Assembly: GCA_003535305.1 (NCBI GenBank) | Contig: DOHL01000111.1 | Coordinates: 1-5,950 of the forward strand | Reading direction: 5' to 3' | Source: Candidatus Acetothermia bacterium | GTDB taxonomy: Bacteria > Bipolaricaulota > Bipolaricaulia > UBA7950 | Length of the DNA: 5,950 bases | In this document: positions 1 through 5,618 of the stretch, piece by piece | How the letters are laid out: every line of letters starts with the position of its first letter | How positions within the stretch are numbered: the stretch's first letter is position 1 | Notes under the pieces: generated by a model | What the model was told of the DNA's origin: nothing | The model's database searches: none | The model's input: the letters and a program-made list of their open reading frames with translations, nothing else | Position numbers and translations under genes: made by a program

Positions 1-36
1 CTTCGCAGGGACATGCCTACTTTATGGGGCTACGAA
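1..36 (-). repeat. Dispersed repeat, inverted copy A (cut by window edge)
   Basis: The reverse complement of these bases matches 4128-4163 at 34 of 36 positions. The longest uninterrupted shared stretch is the 22-base part that reads AAGTAGGCATG and then TCCCTGCGAAG. The left boundary is unknown because the window begins inside the repeat. In the other copy the sequence continues into a hairpin (TCCCTGC, GAAG, GCAGGGA), and the missing arm would lie left of position 1. The repeat ends only 31 bases before the start codon of the first gene, so it may contribute to that gene's leader or promoter. Confidence 0.85.
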
Positions 37-67
37 CTCAATGAACTAGCCATGCCATAGTATAACC

Positions 68-2266
68 ATGGCAAAAAAGCGGCCGGTAAAGAGAAAGAGA
101 AGACTGACAAAGCGAACACGCAAACATCCGCTGGAGCGTGCGTTCGATCAGATCAGTGCGTGGCGAGATTCCTGTTTTATCGATACTGTCGGTCAGCGCC
201 TGATCGTATATCTGATTGCGCTGTTGGTCTTTGCTGTTCCTCTTGCCATCTGGGAAGGCAGCACTGAGTACGGGTATGTGAAGTCGATCCTTGTTCTCGT
301 CAGTATCTCGGCTTTGCTCATTTTGTGGGCATTGCTCGGCGGGAGAAAAAGATCATGGGAGATCCGCCTGCCGTGGGTGACTCTGCCGTTTGCCCTGTTG
401 GTCGGTGCGATTCTGCTGTCGCTGATCAATGCGATCAACATGCGTGTCGTCCTGCAAAGCCTGGCGTTGGTTATCTCTTTCTTCCTGTTTTATCTACTCG
501 TTGTAAATTTCATTGAGAAAGAAAGAGACATTAAACTTATCCTGTCCGTCCTTCTCTTTTCCGCAGTTATTGCCTCTGCTTACGGCCTGGTGCAATATCT
601 GGGGATATTGCCCGGTCCGCCCGGTGCACGCGGACTTGGTGCGTTGATCTCAACGATGGGGAACCGTAACTTTCTTGGTGGTTTCCTCTCCTATCTTTTC
701 TTGCCTGCTTTTATTCTCCTCCTGCGCGCACGCTACATTGTCTCTAAAATAATCACTCTGTCAGCAATTGTTTTTGTATTCTACACTATCCTCTTTGTCC
801 AGCAGACCGGAATCAGAGTCGGCCTTATCGCTGCTACAGCCGTCTTGGTCGGAGTTATCTTTATCTGGCGTACAGCAGGGTTGCTCCTTACCCGCAAGCG
901 GATTCTGACAACAGCGGCAGCGATCCTGCTCTTTATCTATCTCTTTGCTGCTCCAACGAGTCCGTTCAATGCGGTGATCGGTTTGGGAAGCGATGGAACG
1001 CCTCTATCACCTGTTGTGCAATTCTTCCGTAATCAATGGGAGCGGAATGCAGGACGAGTACGTGCTTGGAACTGGTGGGTCGGGTGGGAGATGTTCCGCA
1101 ATAGTCCTGTCTTCGGGGTTGGCCTGGGAAATTACAAACTGAATTTTCTGCCCTATAAAGCACAATTTCTCGCCACAGAACGGGGAGAGCAATTCGATTT
1201 CCCCATTCCGCGAGCAGCACAAGCGCATAATGAAATCGTCCAAATAACAGCTGAACTTGGCGTGGTAGGATTATTAGCTACATTGGCCGCTATGGGAACG
1301 ATCATCTTCACTTTTGTCAAGCGACTTTCACTGCAGAAGGACGCGCAGCGACGGCTCGATCTTCTCTTACTCGGATGCGGGATAACCGCATTCTTTGTCC
1401 ATTCGCTCGTCAGTTTCCCGCTACGATTGCCTGCCTCATCCCTTGTTCTCGTCCTTGCTGTCGGTTTGGCTGGATCGTTATTCTATGGGAAGGTGGGAGA
1501 GTGGAAGGTGAGTGTGCACGGTTGGCCGCGCCGGATATTGATCAGCTCGGTTATCGCTTTTTCACTCTTTATCTGCGTTGTATCGGCACGGGACTTTAGG
1601 GCGGATCTATACCTCAATCGCGGAATCCATGCATTCCACATGGGGCATTTCCACTTAGCGTACCATGACCTGCAAAGGAGTCACGCTCTGGACTTCGCTC
1701 CCCGGCAGACTTACTTCCACCTGGCAATGGTCCAGCTACAATTAGGCCGGCATGAAGAAGCAAAAGAGAGTCTCAAACACTGTCTTACCCGTTTTGTGAG
1801 CGAAGAGGTCTTCATCAATCTGGCTAACGTAGCAGTGAATTTAGGAGATATTGAGACAGCGCGAAAGAGTGTAGATCTTCTCCTTGCCAGTGAACCGTTC
1901 CCGGATTTAAAGTGGGAGGCACGCTTTCTTGAGGCGGCGATTACCCTTCGCGAAGGGGATACCGAGCACGCATTGGCGAGCTTGGAAAGATTACGCGCGG
2001 AAAACCCAGGGTTTATCCGAACCCACTTCTTTCTCGGTGAAATCTATCGCATCCAGAGACGCTATGATGAGGCGCGGAAGAGTTTTAACCAGGCAATCAC
2101 ATTGATCGAGCGGCAAATCACAAGCACACAACATCAGCTGGCTACCGCAACTGAAATCACGGTCCGACGGTTCGGTCAGTTACAACGCCGCATAGTTTCT
2201 CTTACCGAGCAGAAAGAGGCGGTACAGGCGGCGTTAGAGACGTTGCCTCCTGTTACTGGTGGCTGA
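68..2266 (+). CDS. O-antigen ligase/polymerase (Wzy_C) family membrane protein with C-terminal TPR domain
   Basis: The 732-residue product is a predicted inner-membrane protein. It opens with a very basic cytoplasmic tail (residues 1-25, rich in K and R). About a dozen hydrophobic segments follow, between roughly residues 43 and 505. The Wzy_C signature lies in the large loop: R330, R332 and W334, then FGVGLGNY at 349-356, then AQAHNE at 384-389 with H387 and N388, and a following helix with ELGVVGLL. Members of this family (WaaL ligases, Wzy polymerases, PglL-type O-oligosaccharyltransferases) transfer lipid-linked glycan at the outer face of the inner membrane. The arginines and histidine are the family's usual functional residues. 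Residues about 513-680 form TPR-like helical pairs (for example LNRGIHAFHMGHFHLAYHDL) and probably face the periplasm. A charged helical tail runs to the end. Ligase, polymerase and protein glycosyltransferase cannot be told apart by sequence. ATG 68 is the only reasonable start: an in-frame stop lies at 47-49 and the next in-frame start-type codons fall inside the first membrane helix. No Shine-Dalgarno is visible. Confidence 0.9.
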   Translation: MAKKRPVKRKRRLTKRTRKHPLERAFDQISAWRDSCFIDTVGQRLIVYLIALLVFAVPLAIWEGSTEYGYVKSILVLVSISALLILWALLGGRKRSWEIRLPWVTLPFALLVGAILLSLINAINMRVVLQSLALVISFFLFYLLVVNFIEKERDIKLILSVLLFSAVIASAYGLVQYLGILPGPPGARGLGALISTMGNRNFLGGFLSYLFLPAFILLLRARYIVSKIITLSAIVFVFYTILFVQQTGIRVGLIAATAVLVGVIFIWRTAGLLLTRKRILTTAAAILLFIYLFAAPTSPFNAVIGLGSDGTPLSPVVQFFRNQWERNAGRVRAWNWWVGWEMFRNSPVFGVGLGNYKLNFLPYKAQFLATERGEQFDFPIPRAAQAHNEIVQITAELGVVGLLATLAAMGTIIFTFVKRLSLQKDAQRRLDLLLLGCGITAFFVHSLVSFPLRLPASSLVLVLAVGLAGSLFYGKVGEWKVSVHGWPRRILISSVIAFSLFICVVSARDFRADLYLNRGIHAFHMGHFHLAYHDLQRSHALDFAPRQTYFHLAMVQLQLGRHEEAKESLKHCLTRFVSEEVFINLANVAVNLGDIETARKSVDLLLASEPFPDLKWEARFLEAAITLREGDTEHALASLERLRAENPGFIRTHFFLGEIYRIQRRYDEARKSFNQAITLIERQITSTQHQLATATEITVRRFGQLQRRIVSLTEQKEAVQAALETLPPVTGG

Positions 2267-2408
2267 ACATATCGGGTAAAAGAAGGCAAGCCTTCAGCGC
2301 ACCTCGTGTCTACCCTGCTCACGGAAACATCTCCATCACCTGGTCGCGACGGCCCAACTTTATATCATGCCTCACACTCCCCAAGCAAAATGTAAAAGCC
2401 AAATTTTC

Positions 2409-2547
2409 TTTCTCTCGCCAAGATCGCCAAGAATTAATTTCCATTCTTATTGCCTGTCATCCCTTTTTTTGTCATTCTTTGCGCCTTTGCGAGAAATCCA
2501 TCTTATTTCTCTCGCCAAGAAGAGTTAAGTTCCATCCCTGTTGTCTG
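2409..2547. repeat. Degenerate ~45 bp direct repeat in the convergent intergenic gap
   Basis: TTTCTCTCGCCAAGA occurs identically at 2409-2423 and 2506-2520. Each copy is followed by a related block: TTAATTTCCATTCTTATTG at 2434-2452 and TTAAGTTCCATCCCTGTTG at 2525-2543. The copies are about 97 bp apart. Between them lie CTTTGCGCCTTTGCGAGAAA and a run of seven T. The 2267-2598 gap separates convergent genes and contains no credible gene. I see no convincing intrinsic terminator for either gene. The only hairpin near the first gene's stop is GAAGGC-AA-GCCTTC at 2282-2295, which has no T-tract. Confidence 0.6.
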
Positions 2548-2598
2548 AACATTGAATGCTCATTTTTGTTGCATTGAATCATTGCGTTTAACAGGCGG

Positions 2599-3132
2599 TT
2601 ATCCTGCTGTCCAGCGATCAGCGGATGATAATAAGGGAAAGAGTTTTTCAGCAGTGGTGATCAATGAGGGGCGGATGATAAGTACCGGCAAGACAGCCAT
2701 CCTCTCACTTCTTTTGGCCAATAATTTTCGTGCCGCAAGGAAGAGACCATTGCCGGAGATCTCTAACGGTCCGATTTCATCAACGAAGACGACACAGCAA
2801 GAGCAGATTGCTCGCTCGATTGCTGTGCAGGCGAAAGTGATTCCCTTCTCATTGATATAAAATCTACCAGTTTTGATTCCCGGCGGTTTTTCAGCAGCGA
2901 ATAGTCGTTCTTCCTGACTGATCAGGTCGGAGATCATATAGCCGACTGTTCGCTTTTCGTCAATAACTCGCGGTGAGAGAACTCCGCCGACGCTGATTCC
3001 GTGATTACGCAAGGCGGTGGCAACTTGTTTGCAGACATACGTCTTTCCCGCTCCTCTGGCTCCGGTGACGATCAGACTCGCTGTTGGCTTATCTAAAAGA
3101 GAAACGATGCAGCGAAAAAGATTATCAGACAT
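2599..3132 (-). CDS. THEP1-type (NTPase_1 family) P-loop nucleoside-triphosphatase
   Basis: The 177-residue soluble protein has the normal length for the THEP1/NTPase_1 family, whose characterised members hydrolyse NTPs in vitro but have poorly known cellular roles. Walker A is GARGAGKT at residues 24-31. The family's GGVLSPRV-like segment is at 49-56, where homologues read roughly GGFYTPEV. It is followed by VGY at 63-65, TGRFYIN at 88-94, and Walker B ending in DEIGPLE at 118-124 with D118 and E119. There is no LSGGQ signature, so it is not an ABC-transporter ATPase. The start is ATG 3132, with GGGAG at 3143-3139 on the minus strand and a 6-base spacer. The start lies inside the 3' end of the upstream membrane-protein gene (40-bp overlap), which implies co-transcription and probable translational coupling. 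The natural substrate and partner are unknown. A link to the membrane protein is inferred from the gene arrangement. Confidence 0.85.
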   Translation of the reverse strand: MSDNLFRCIVSLLDKPTASLIVTGARGAGKTYVCKQVATALRNHGISVGGVLSPRVIDEKRTVGYMISDLISQEERLFAAEKPPGIKTGRFYINEKGITFACTAIERAICSCCVVFVDEIGPLEISGNGLFLAARKLLAKRSERMAVLPVLIIRPSLITTAEKLFPLLSSADRWTAG

Positions 3133-3833
3133 GCGGCACTCCCGACTGCGAGAATGGATTTTCTAAGCGGTTTCTGCGCGTAAACAGGGATAACGCCGGC
3201 AATGACCACTGCTATTCCCGCTGCAATAGCAATAAGCGGGACAGTACGACTGCTAAAACTCCACACTCCGTCCCAGGAAAAGGCCCAGTGGGGAAATCTG
3301 AGACCTCTTTCTTGCAGCACAGCAATCGACGGATACAGAAGAACACCGAGAGAGCGAATGATAATGACGAACAATCCTGCCTGGAGAACGCTCGCTCCAA
3401 TCCCTATCATTCCCCATTGCAATCTATCGCGTAGTCTCAGGCCGGTGATATGCTTATGTCGACGATAAATAAGTGAAGCCAACACTGAGAACGCCGCTCC
3501 CTGGGCGAGAATAGCAAAGGCGGGATTCAGTACCTGGGGGGCATTGACGGGAATGTTGAATATCACCGCGGAAAACAACTTGAGTGGTGCAGCGATCAAA
3601 GCCATCATCAGCGGAAGACTGACCTTCCCTGTCCGGCGGATGGCAAATGCCATAATACCCATGGCAATTCCGACCATGATCTTCCCGGGAATACGTGCCG
3701 GCAGAATCATATGGAGCAGACCGCCGAATAGGGCCTCTGTTGCGCCCCACAACGTGCCGAACGCCAAAATTGTAAGAAGCGTCCGTGTAATATCGGACCT
3801 ACTAAATAAGGTAAAGAACGATTTATGTTTCAT
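3093..3833 (-). CDS. Polytopic membrane protein of unknown function, paired with the THEP1-like NTPase
   Basis: The 246-residue product is strongly hydrophobic, with six or seven likely membrane helices at about residues 18-40, 50-66, 71-92, 102-123, 134-157, 190-213 and 224-246. Polar residues sit inside or beside helices: E33 in GATEALFGGLLH, H41, K85 in APLKLFSA and Q111. These may line a substrate site. The size, helix count and G-rich first helix recall substrate-binding (S) components of ECF vitamin or metal transporters. That resemblance is an impression, not a match, and no EcfA or EcfT is in the window. I therefore name no substrate. ATG 3833 is favoured; a TTG at 3839 would add two residues and is also within reach of the AGGAGGAG ribosome site. 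The 3' end overlaps the NTPase gene by 40 bp. The leader contains a GCCCTGCACA hairpin about 70-95 bases upstream. Confidence 0.7.
   Translation of the reverse strand: MKHKSFFTLFSRSDITRTLLTILAFGTLWGATEALFGGLLHMILPARIPGKIMVGIAMGIMAFAIRRTGKVSLPLMMALIAAPLKLFSAVIFNIPVNAPQVLNPAFAILAQGAAFSVLASLIYRRHKHITGLRLRDRLQWGMIGIGASVLQAGLFVIIIRSLGVLLYPSIAVLQERGLRFPHWAFSWDGVWSFSSRTVPLIAIAAGIAVVIAGVIPVYAQKPLRKSILAVGSAACLIIFFAASFLF
3139..3143 (-). promoter_or_regulatory. Ribosome binding site of the THEP1-like gene, inside the upstream gene
   Basis: GGGAG on the minus strand sits 6 bases before ATG 3132. It lies within the coding sequence of the overlapping membrane-protein gene, so re-initiation or coupled translation is likely. 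Confidence 0.6.
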
Positions 3834-3842
3834 TATCAATCA

Positions 3843-3850
3843 CTCCTCCT
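3843..3850 (-). promoter_or_regulatory. Strong ribosome binding site of the membrane-protein gene
   Basis: AGGAGGAG on the minus strand is a near-perfect anti-16S match. It lies 9 bases before ATG 3833 when measured from its 3' end. It lies 5 bases before TTG 3839 when measured from the AGGAGG part. It therefore supports a real start here but does not fully decide between the two. I found no convincing -35/-10 pair upstream. Confidence 0.75.
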
Positions 3851-3903
3851 GAACTTTATCTTGATAGTATCGGAATTTCCATTTTGACATCGATCCATTC
3901 CAA

Positions 3904-3928
3904 GCCCTGCACAGATATTGTACAGGGC
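3904..3928. repeat. Hairpin repeat, GCCCTGCACA family, copy 1
   Basis: Arms GCCCTGCACA (3904-3913) and TGTACAGGGC (3919-3928) flank the loop GATAT. It is the same element as 4368-4392, with 22 of 25 bases shared in direct orientation. The single arm mismatch reads as a G-U wobble in a minus-strand transcript, so the fold survives in the leader of the downstream membrane-protein gene. Confidence 0.75.
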
Positions 3929-4029
3929 AAGGCTCTGTGCCGCCATTCCAGTCTCTCCACCAAACTCAATCTTGCTGACAGAAAATCCTTAAATAGCGAC
4001 CACCGGCATTATTCTCATTGCATTTCTTA

Positions 4030-4056
4030 ACTCAAAACTCAAAACTTTCCTTTCCC
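4030..4056. repeat. Heptamer repeat ACTCAAA, two-unit copy
   Basis: ACTCAAA at 4030-4036 and again at 4037-4043 is followed by ACTTTCC (4044-4050) and a pyrimidine run. The related locus around 4508-4530 (TTTCTTAACTCAAAACTTTC) has a single ACTCAAA unit. The two loci thus differ by exactly one 7-bp unit. Confidence 0.7.
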
Positions 4057-4068
4057 CATCACCCCTTA

Positions 4069-4097
4069 CCTCGCCTTAAGCGCGAGGAACCTTTTTT
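4069..4097 (+). terminator. Weak intrinsic-terminator-like hairpin, orphan
   Basis: Stem CCTCGC (4069-4074) pairs with GCGAGG (4082-4087) around a 7-base loop. Then come AACC and six T (4092-4097). It would act only on plus-strand transcripts, yet no plus-strand gene lies between 2267 and this point. The 4-base gap before the T-tract also weakens it. It may simply be part of the repeat mosaic. Confidence 0.25.
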
Positions 4098-4127
4098 ATT
4101 TTCTCTGTGCTTGCTGTGGGTATAGGA

Positions 4128-4170
4128 TTCGTAGCCCTATGAAGTAGGCATGTCCCTGCGAAGGCAGGGA
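4128..4170 (+). repeat. Dispersed repeat, copy B, with hairpin
   Basis: Bases 4128-4163 match the reverse complement of 1-36 with two substitutions. The copy ends in a hairpin: TCCCTGC (4153-4159), loop GAAG, GCAGGGA (4164-4170). Downstream, GAACTGCACGGGGCAGG at 4169-4185 recurs with one change at 4352-4368. There TGAAGTAG joins it directly, without the intervening 21-base hairpin segment. Confidence 0.85.
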
Positions 4171-4200
4171 ACTGCACGGGGCAGGAGTTCATTTAAGCGT

Positions 4201-4240
4201 TCAGCTATTTTAGCTTTCAGCCGTCAGTTTTCAGCTAAAG
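4201..4240. repeat. Degenerate TCAGC heptamer array
   Basis: AGC or AGT trinucleotides recur at 4203, 4212, 4219, 4226 and 4233, mostly 7 bases apart, in a TTCAGC-rich context. It resembles the cleaner AGCTATC array at 5901-5938 and looks like a decayed member of that class. Confidence 0.5.
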
Positions 4241-4282
4241 TCAAAGACCTAAATTGTCCCACGCAAAATAAACATGAAACTT

Positions 4283-4310
4283 GTAGGGGCGTATTGCAAT
4301 ACGCCCCTAC
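4283..4310. repeat. 28-bp perfect palindrome, GTAGGGGC type
   Basis: GTAGGGGCGTATTG (4283-4296) is followed at once by its exact reverse complement CAATACGCCCCTAC (4297-4310), with no loop. The symmetry stops exactly at these ends. Palindromes bounded by GTAGGGGC are, from memory, a common intergenic repeat class in environmental bacterial genomes. It has no T-tract, so it is not a terminator. Confidence 0.9.
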
Positions 4311-4326
4311 TCCGAACCACAAGTCT

Positions 4327-4411
4327 GTAGAGGCACGGCCCCCGTGAAGTAGAACTGCACAGGGCAGGCCCTGCACAGTAATTGTGCAGGGCAGGCATGC
4401 CGTGCTCCTAC
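4327..4411. repeat. 85-bp composite inverted repeat enclosing GCCCTGCACA hairpin, copy 2
   Basis: Outer arms GTAGAGGCACGGC (4327-4339) and GCCGTGCTCCTAC (4399-4411) pair at 11 of 13 positions. Their ends resemble the GTAGGGGC termini of the neighbouring palindrome. Inside is a perfect 10-bp hairpin, GCCCTGCACA (4368-4377) and TGTGCAGGGC (4383-4392) with loop GTAAT, which also occurs at 3904-3928. The structure looks like a GTAG-ended palindrome into which another repeat has been inserted. Confidence 0.7.
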
Positions 4412-4462
4412 TGACTTTCTTTCTGCTTTCTTTGCTGACATCTTTTTACTTCTTTCTTAACT

Positions 4463-4498
4463 CTACGAACCCTATAAACCCTATTAACCCTACGAACC
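4463..4498. repeat. 9-bp tandem array, four units (CTANNAACC)
   Basis: The four consecutive nonamers are CTACGAACC, CTATAAACC, CTATTAACC and CTACGAACC. The invariant part is CTA followed by AACC, with variation confined to positions 4-5. The array sits in a pyrimidine-rich stretch (about 4411-4600) that has no gene. Confidence 0.85.
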
Positions 4499-4533
4499 TT
4501 CACCTCTTTCTTAACTCAAAACTTTCCTTTCTC

Positions 4534-4568
4534 CTCGTTCCTCGCTTCTCGTTCCTCGTTCCTCGCTT
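4534..4568. repeat. 7-bp tandem array, five units (CTCGTTC/CTCGCTT)
   Basis: The unit order is CTCGTTC, CTCGCTT, CTCGTTC, CTCGTTC, CTCGCTT. It is a short tandemly repeated heptamer, similar in style to cyanobacterial STRR sequences. It lies about 65 bp beyond the 3' end of the xdhC-like gene. No intrinsic terminator for that gene is visible in between. Confidence 0.85.
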
Positions 4569-4634
4569 CTTATCCCTCTTGCCTCTTACCCCTTTGCATG
4601 CCATCTTGTATTTGGCGAAACACTAACTTGTGTG

Positions 4635-5423
4635 TCACTTACGGTTATCTGACAGAATAAGCTCTCTGTGATGTTTCGCCGCGATCAATTCTGCAAGTAT
4701 ACTCATCGCCACTTCTCCTGGTGATTTTCCCCCGATAGGAAGGCCGATTGGACTACGGACCCTGGCAAGTCTTTGCCGGGCAACACCTTCGCATTCCAAC
4801 TCGCGGAAGATTTCCGCTGCTTTAGCCACGCTGCCGATCATTCCGATGTAAAATAGTGATTGCTCTTCCTGAAGGACTGATTTCAGTACTGTTTTATCGG
4901 TCTGATGCGAGCTTGTCACAATAACGACATAACTTGTAGCGGAAAGGGAGGGAATATTGGAGAAATGTGGACTATAGCAGAACTCATCGCATAGTTCTTT
5001 ATCAGTGGTCGCCGGCTCACGATCATCAATCAAAACGATGTGAAACAGTTCGGTTAAAGCAGCCAGCTCAGCGAGCTTTTTACCTACATGGCCGGCGCCA
5101 AAGATGCACAGACGCGGCAGCGAACAGATCACCTCAAAGAAGACTTTCGCCTTACCACCACAATACATCCCTAACTCCGCCAGATCATAAGATATCAGTT
5201 GCGATTTCATCTCACCATGCAGAATCGCACGCCCATCTCTTTTGACCTGTTCCTCCAGCGCGCCGCCGCCGATGGTAAATTCACTCTCGCCGTCAGCATG
5301 TACAATAAGATGTGCTCCTACTGCTTGCGGCACAGCTCCTGTTGTCTCTACAAGCGTAGCGAGAAGAACAGCCTCTCCCGCCTGTTTATATTCGAGGATA
5401 CGCGAAAATGGATCTGTAACCAT
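4635..5423 (-). CDS. xdhC: XdhC/CoxI-family molybdenum hydroxylase maturation factor
   Basis: The 262-residue cytoplasmic protein has normal XdhC length and both domains. The N-terminal XdhC_CoxI part shows TIGGGALE at 50-57 and YCGGKAKVFFE at 87-97, with the family's conserved CGG and C88. The C-terminal Rossmann part begins with IFGAGHVGKKLAELA at 107-121, continues with IGMIGS, and ends with SPIGLPIGGKSPGEVAMSI, the usual family tail. XdhC-type proteins bind molybdenum cofactor, assist its sulfuration and deliver it to xanthine dehydrogenase-like or CO/aldehyde dehydrogenase-like enzymes. No such enzyme is encoded here, so its client must lie outside the window. ATG 5423 is preferred: AAGGAG is 6 bases upstream, while an earlier in-frame TTG (5444) would place that site inside the gene. 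The preceding sequence has a plausible promoter. The 800-bp repeat tract downstream makes an operon with the membrane-protein/NTPase pair unlikely. Confidence 0.93.
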   Translation of the reverse strand: MVTDPFSRILEYKQAGEAVLLATLVETTGAVPQAVGAHLIVHADGESEFTIGGGALEEQVKRDGRAILHGEMKSQLISYDLAELGMYCGGKAKVFFEVICSLPRLCIFGAGHVGKKLAELAALTELFHIVLIDDREPATTDKELCDEFCYSPHFSNIPSLSATSYVVIVTSSHQTDKTVLKSVLQEEQSLFYIGMIGSVAKAAEIFRELECEGVARQRLARVRSPIGLPIGGKSPGEVAMSILAELIAAKHHRELILSDNRK

Positions 5424-5429
5424 TACCAT

Positions 5430-5435
5430 CTCCTT
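5430..5435 (-). promoter_or_regulatory. Ribosome binding site that fixes the xdhC start
   Basis: AAGGAG on the minus strand lies 6 bases before ATG 5423. It falls inside the longer reading frame that begins at TTG 5444, and so argues for the shorter protein. Confidence 0.75.
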
Positions 5436-5493
5436 GATCGGCAAATAAGTGATAGTAACCGAACAGCAAGGATAATATCAACTCCTTATCTTA

Positions 5494-5523
5494 AGGATAA
5501 CATTCTTCCAAAACTCTTGTCAA
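5494..5523 (-). promoter_or_regulatory. Candidate sigma70-type promoter of xdhC
   Basis: On the minus strand a consensus -35 box TTGACA (5523-5518) is followed after 18 bases by TATCCT (5499-5494), which matches four of six -10 positions. It would give a leader of roughly 60-65 bases before ATG 5423. AAGGATAA occurs twice on the plus strand (5468-5475 and 5493-5500), once over the -10 region, and might be an operator pair. The -10 is weak, so this is tentative. Confidence 0.4.
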
Positions 5524-5556
5524 GATGTCGGTTGAAGTCAAACTTCAACCGACATC
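5524..5556. repeat. Perfect 15-bp-arm hairpin abutting the xdhC -35 box
   Basis: GATGTCGGTTGAAGT (5524-5538), loop CAA, then ACTTCAACCGACATC (5542-5556). The pairing is perfect and very stable. There is no T-tract on either side, so it does not look like a terminator. It directly adjoins the candidate -35 hexamer. It could be a REP-like repeat or a regulator-binding palindrome. Confidence 0.9.
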
Positions 5557-5588
5557 GCAAAGCTCGGCCAGACCAAACTTTTGATTGG

Positions 5589-5603
5589 CAGAGCCTGGCT
5601 CTG
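5589..5603. repeat. Short palindrome CAGAGCC-T-GGCTCTG
   Basis: Two 7-base arms are separated by a single T. The 9-mer TGTCAGACA begins at 5602 and recurs at 5641-5649. It is probably part of the same repeat mosaic, with no function evident. Confidence 0.5.
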
Positions 5604-5618
5604 TCAGACACAACTCTG

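Noticed and set aside
61..66. TATAAC as a -10 box for the first gene
   Set aside because: Transcription would start at or after the start codon, and no -35 box lies 16-18 bases upstream.
2552..2860. Open frame of 102 residues (+)
   Set aside because: It lies mostly antisense to the THEP1-like gene, whose Walker motifs establish the coding strand.
3544..3852. Open frame of 102 residues (+)
   Set aside because: It is antisense to the membrane-protein gene and lacks its own ribosome site.
3884..3889. TTGACA (+) as a promoter
   Set aside because: No -10-like hexamer follows at 16-18 bases and there is no plus-strand gene downstream.
4463..4568. CRISPR array
   Set aside because: Units are 7 or 9 bp with no spacers. 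They are simple tandem repeats and no cas gene is present.
4384..4626. Open frame for an 80-residue hydrophobic protein (+)
   Set aside because: It translates the CTANNAACC and CTCGTTC tandem arrays and pyrimidine-rich DNA, begins inside a hairpin repeat, and has no ribosome site. Its hydrophobicity follows from the T/C-rich strand.
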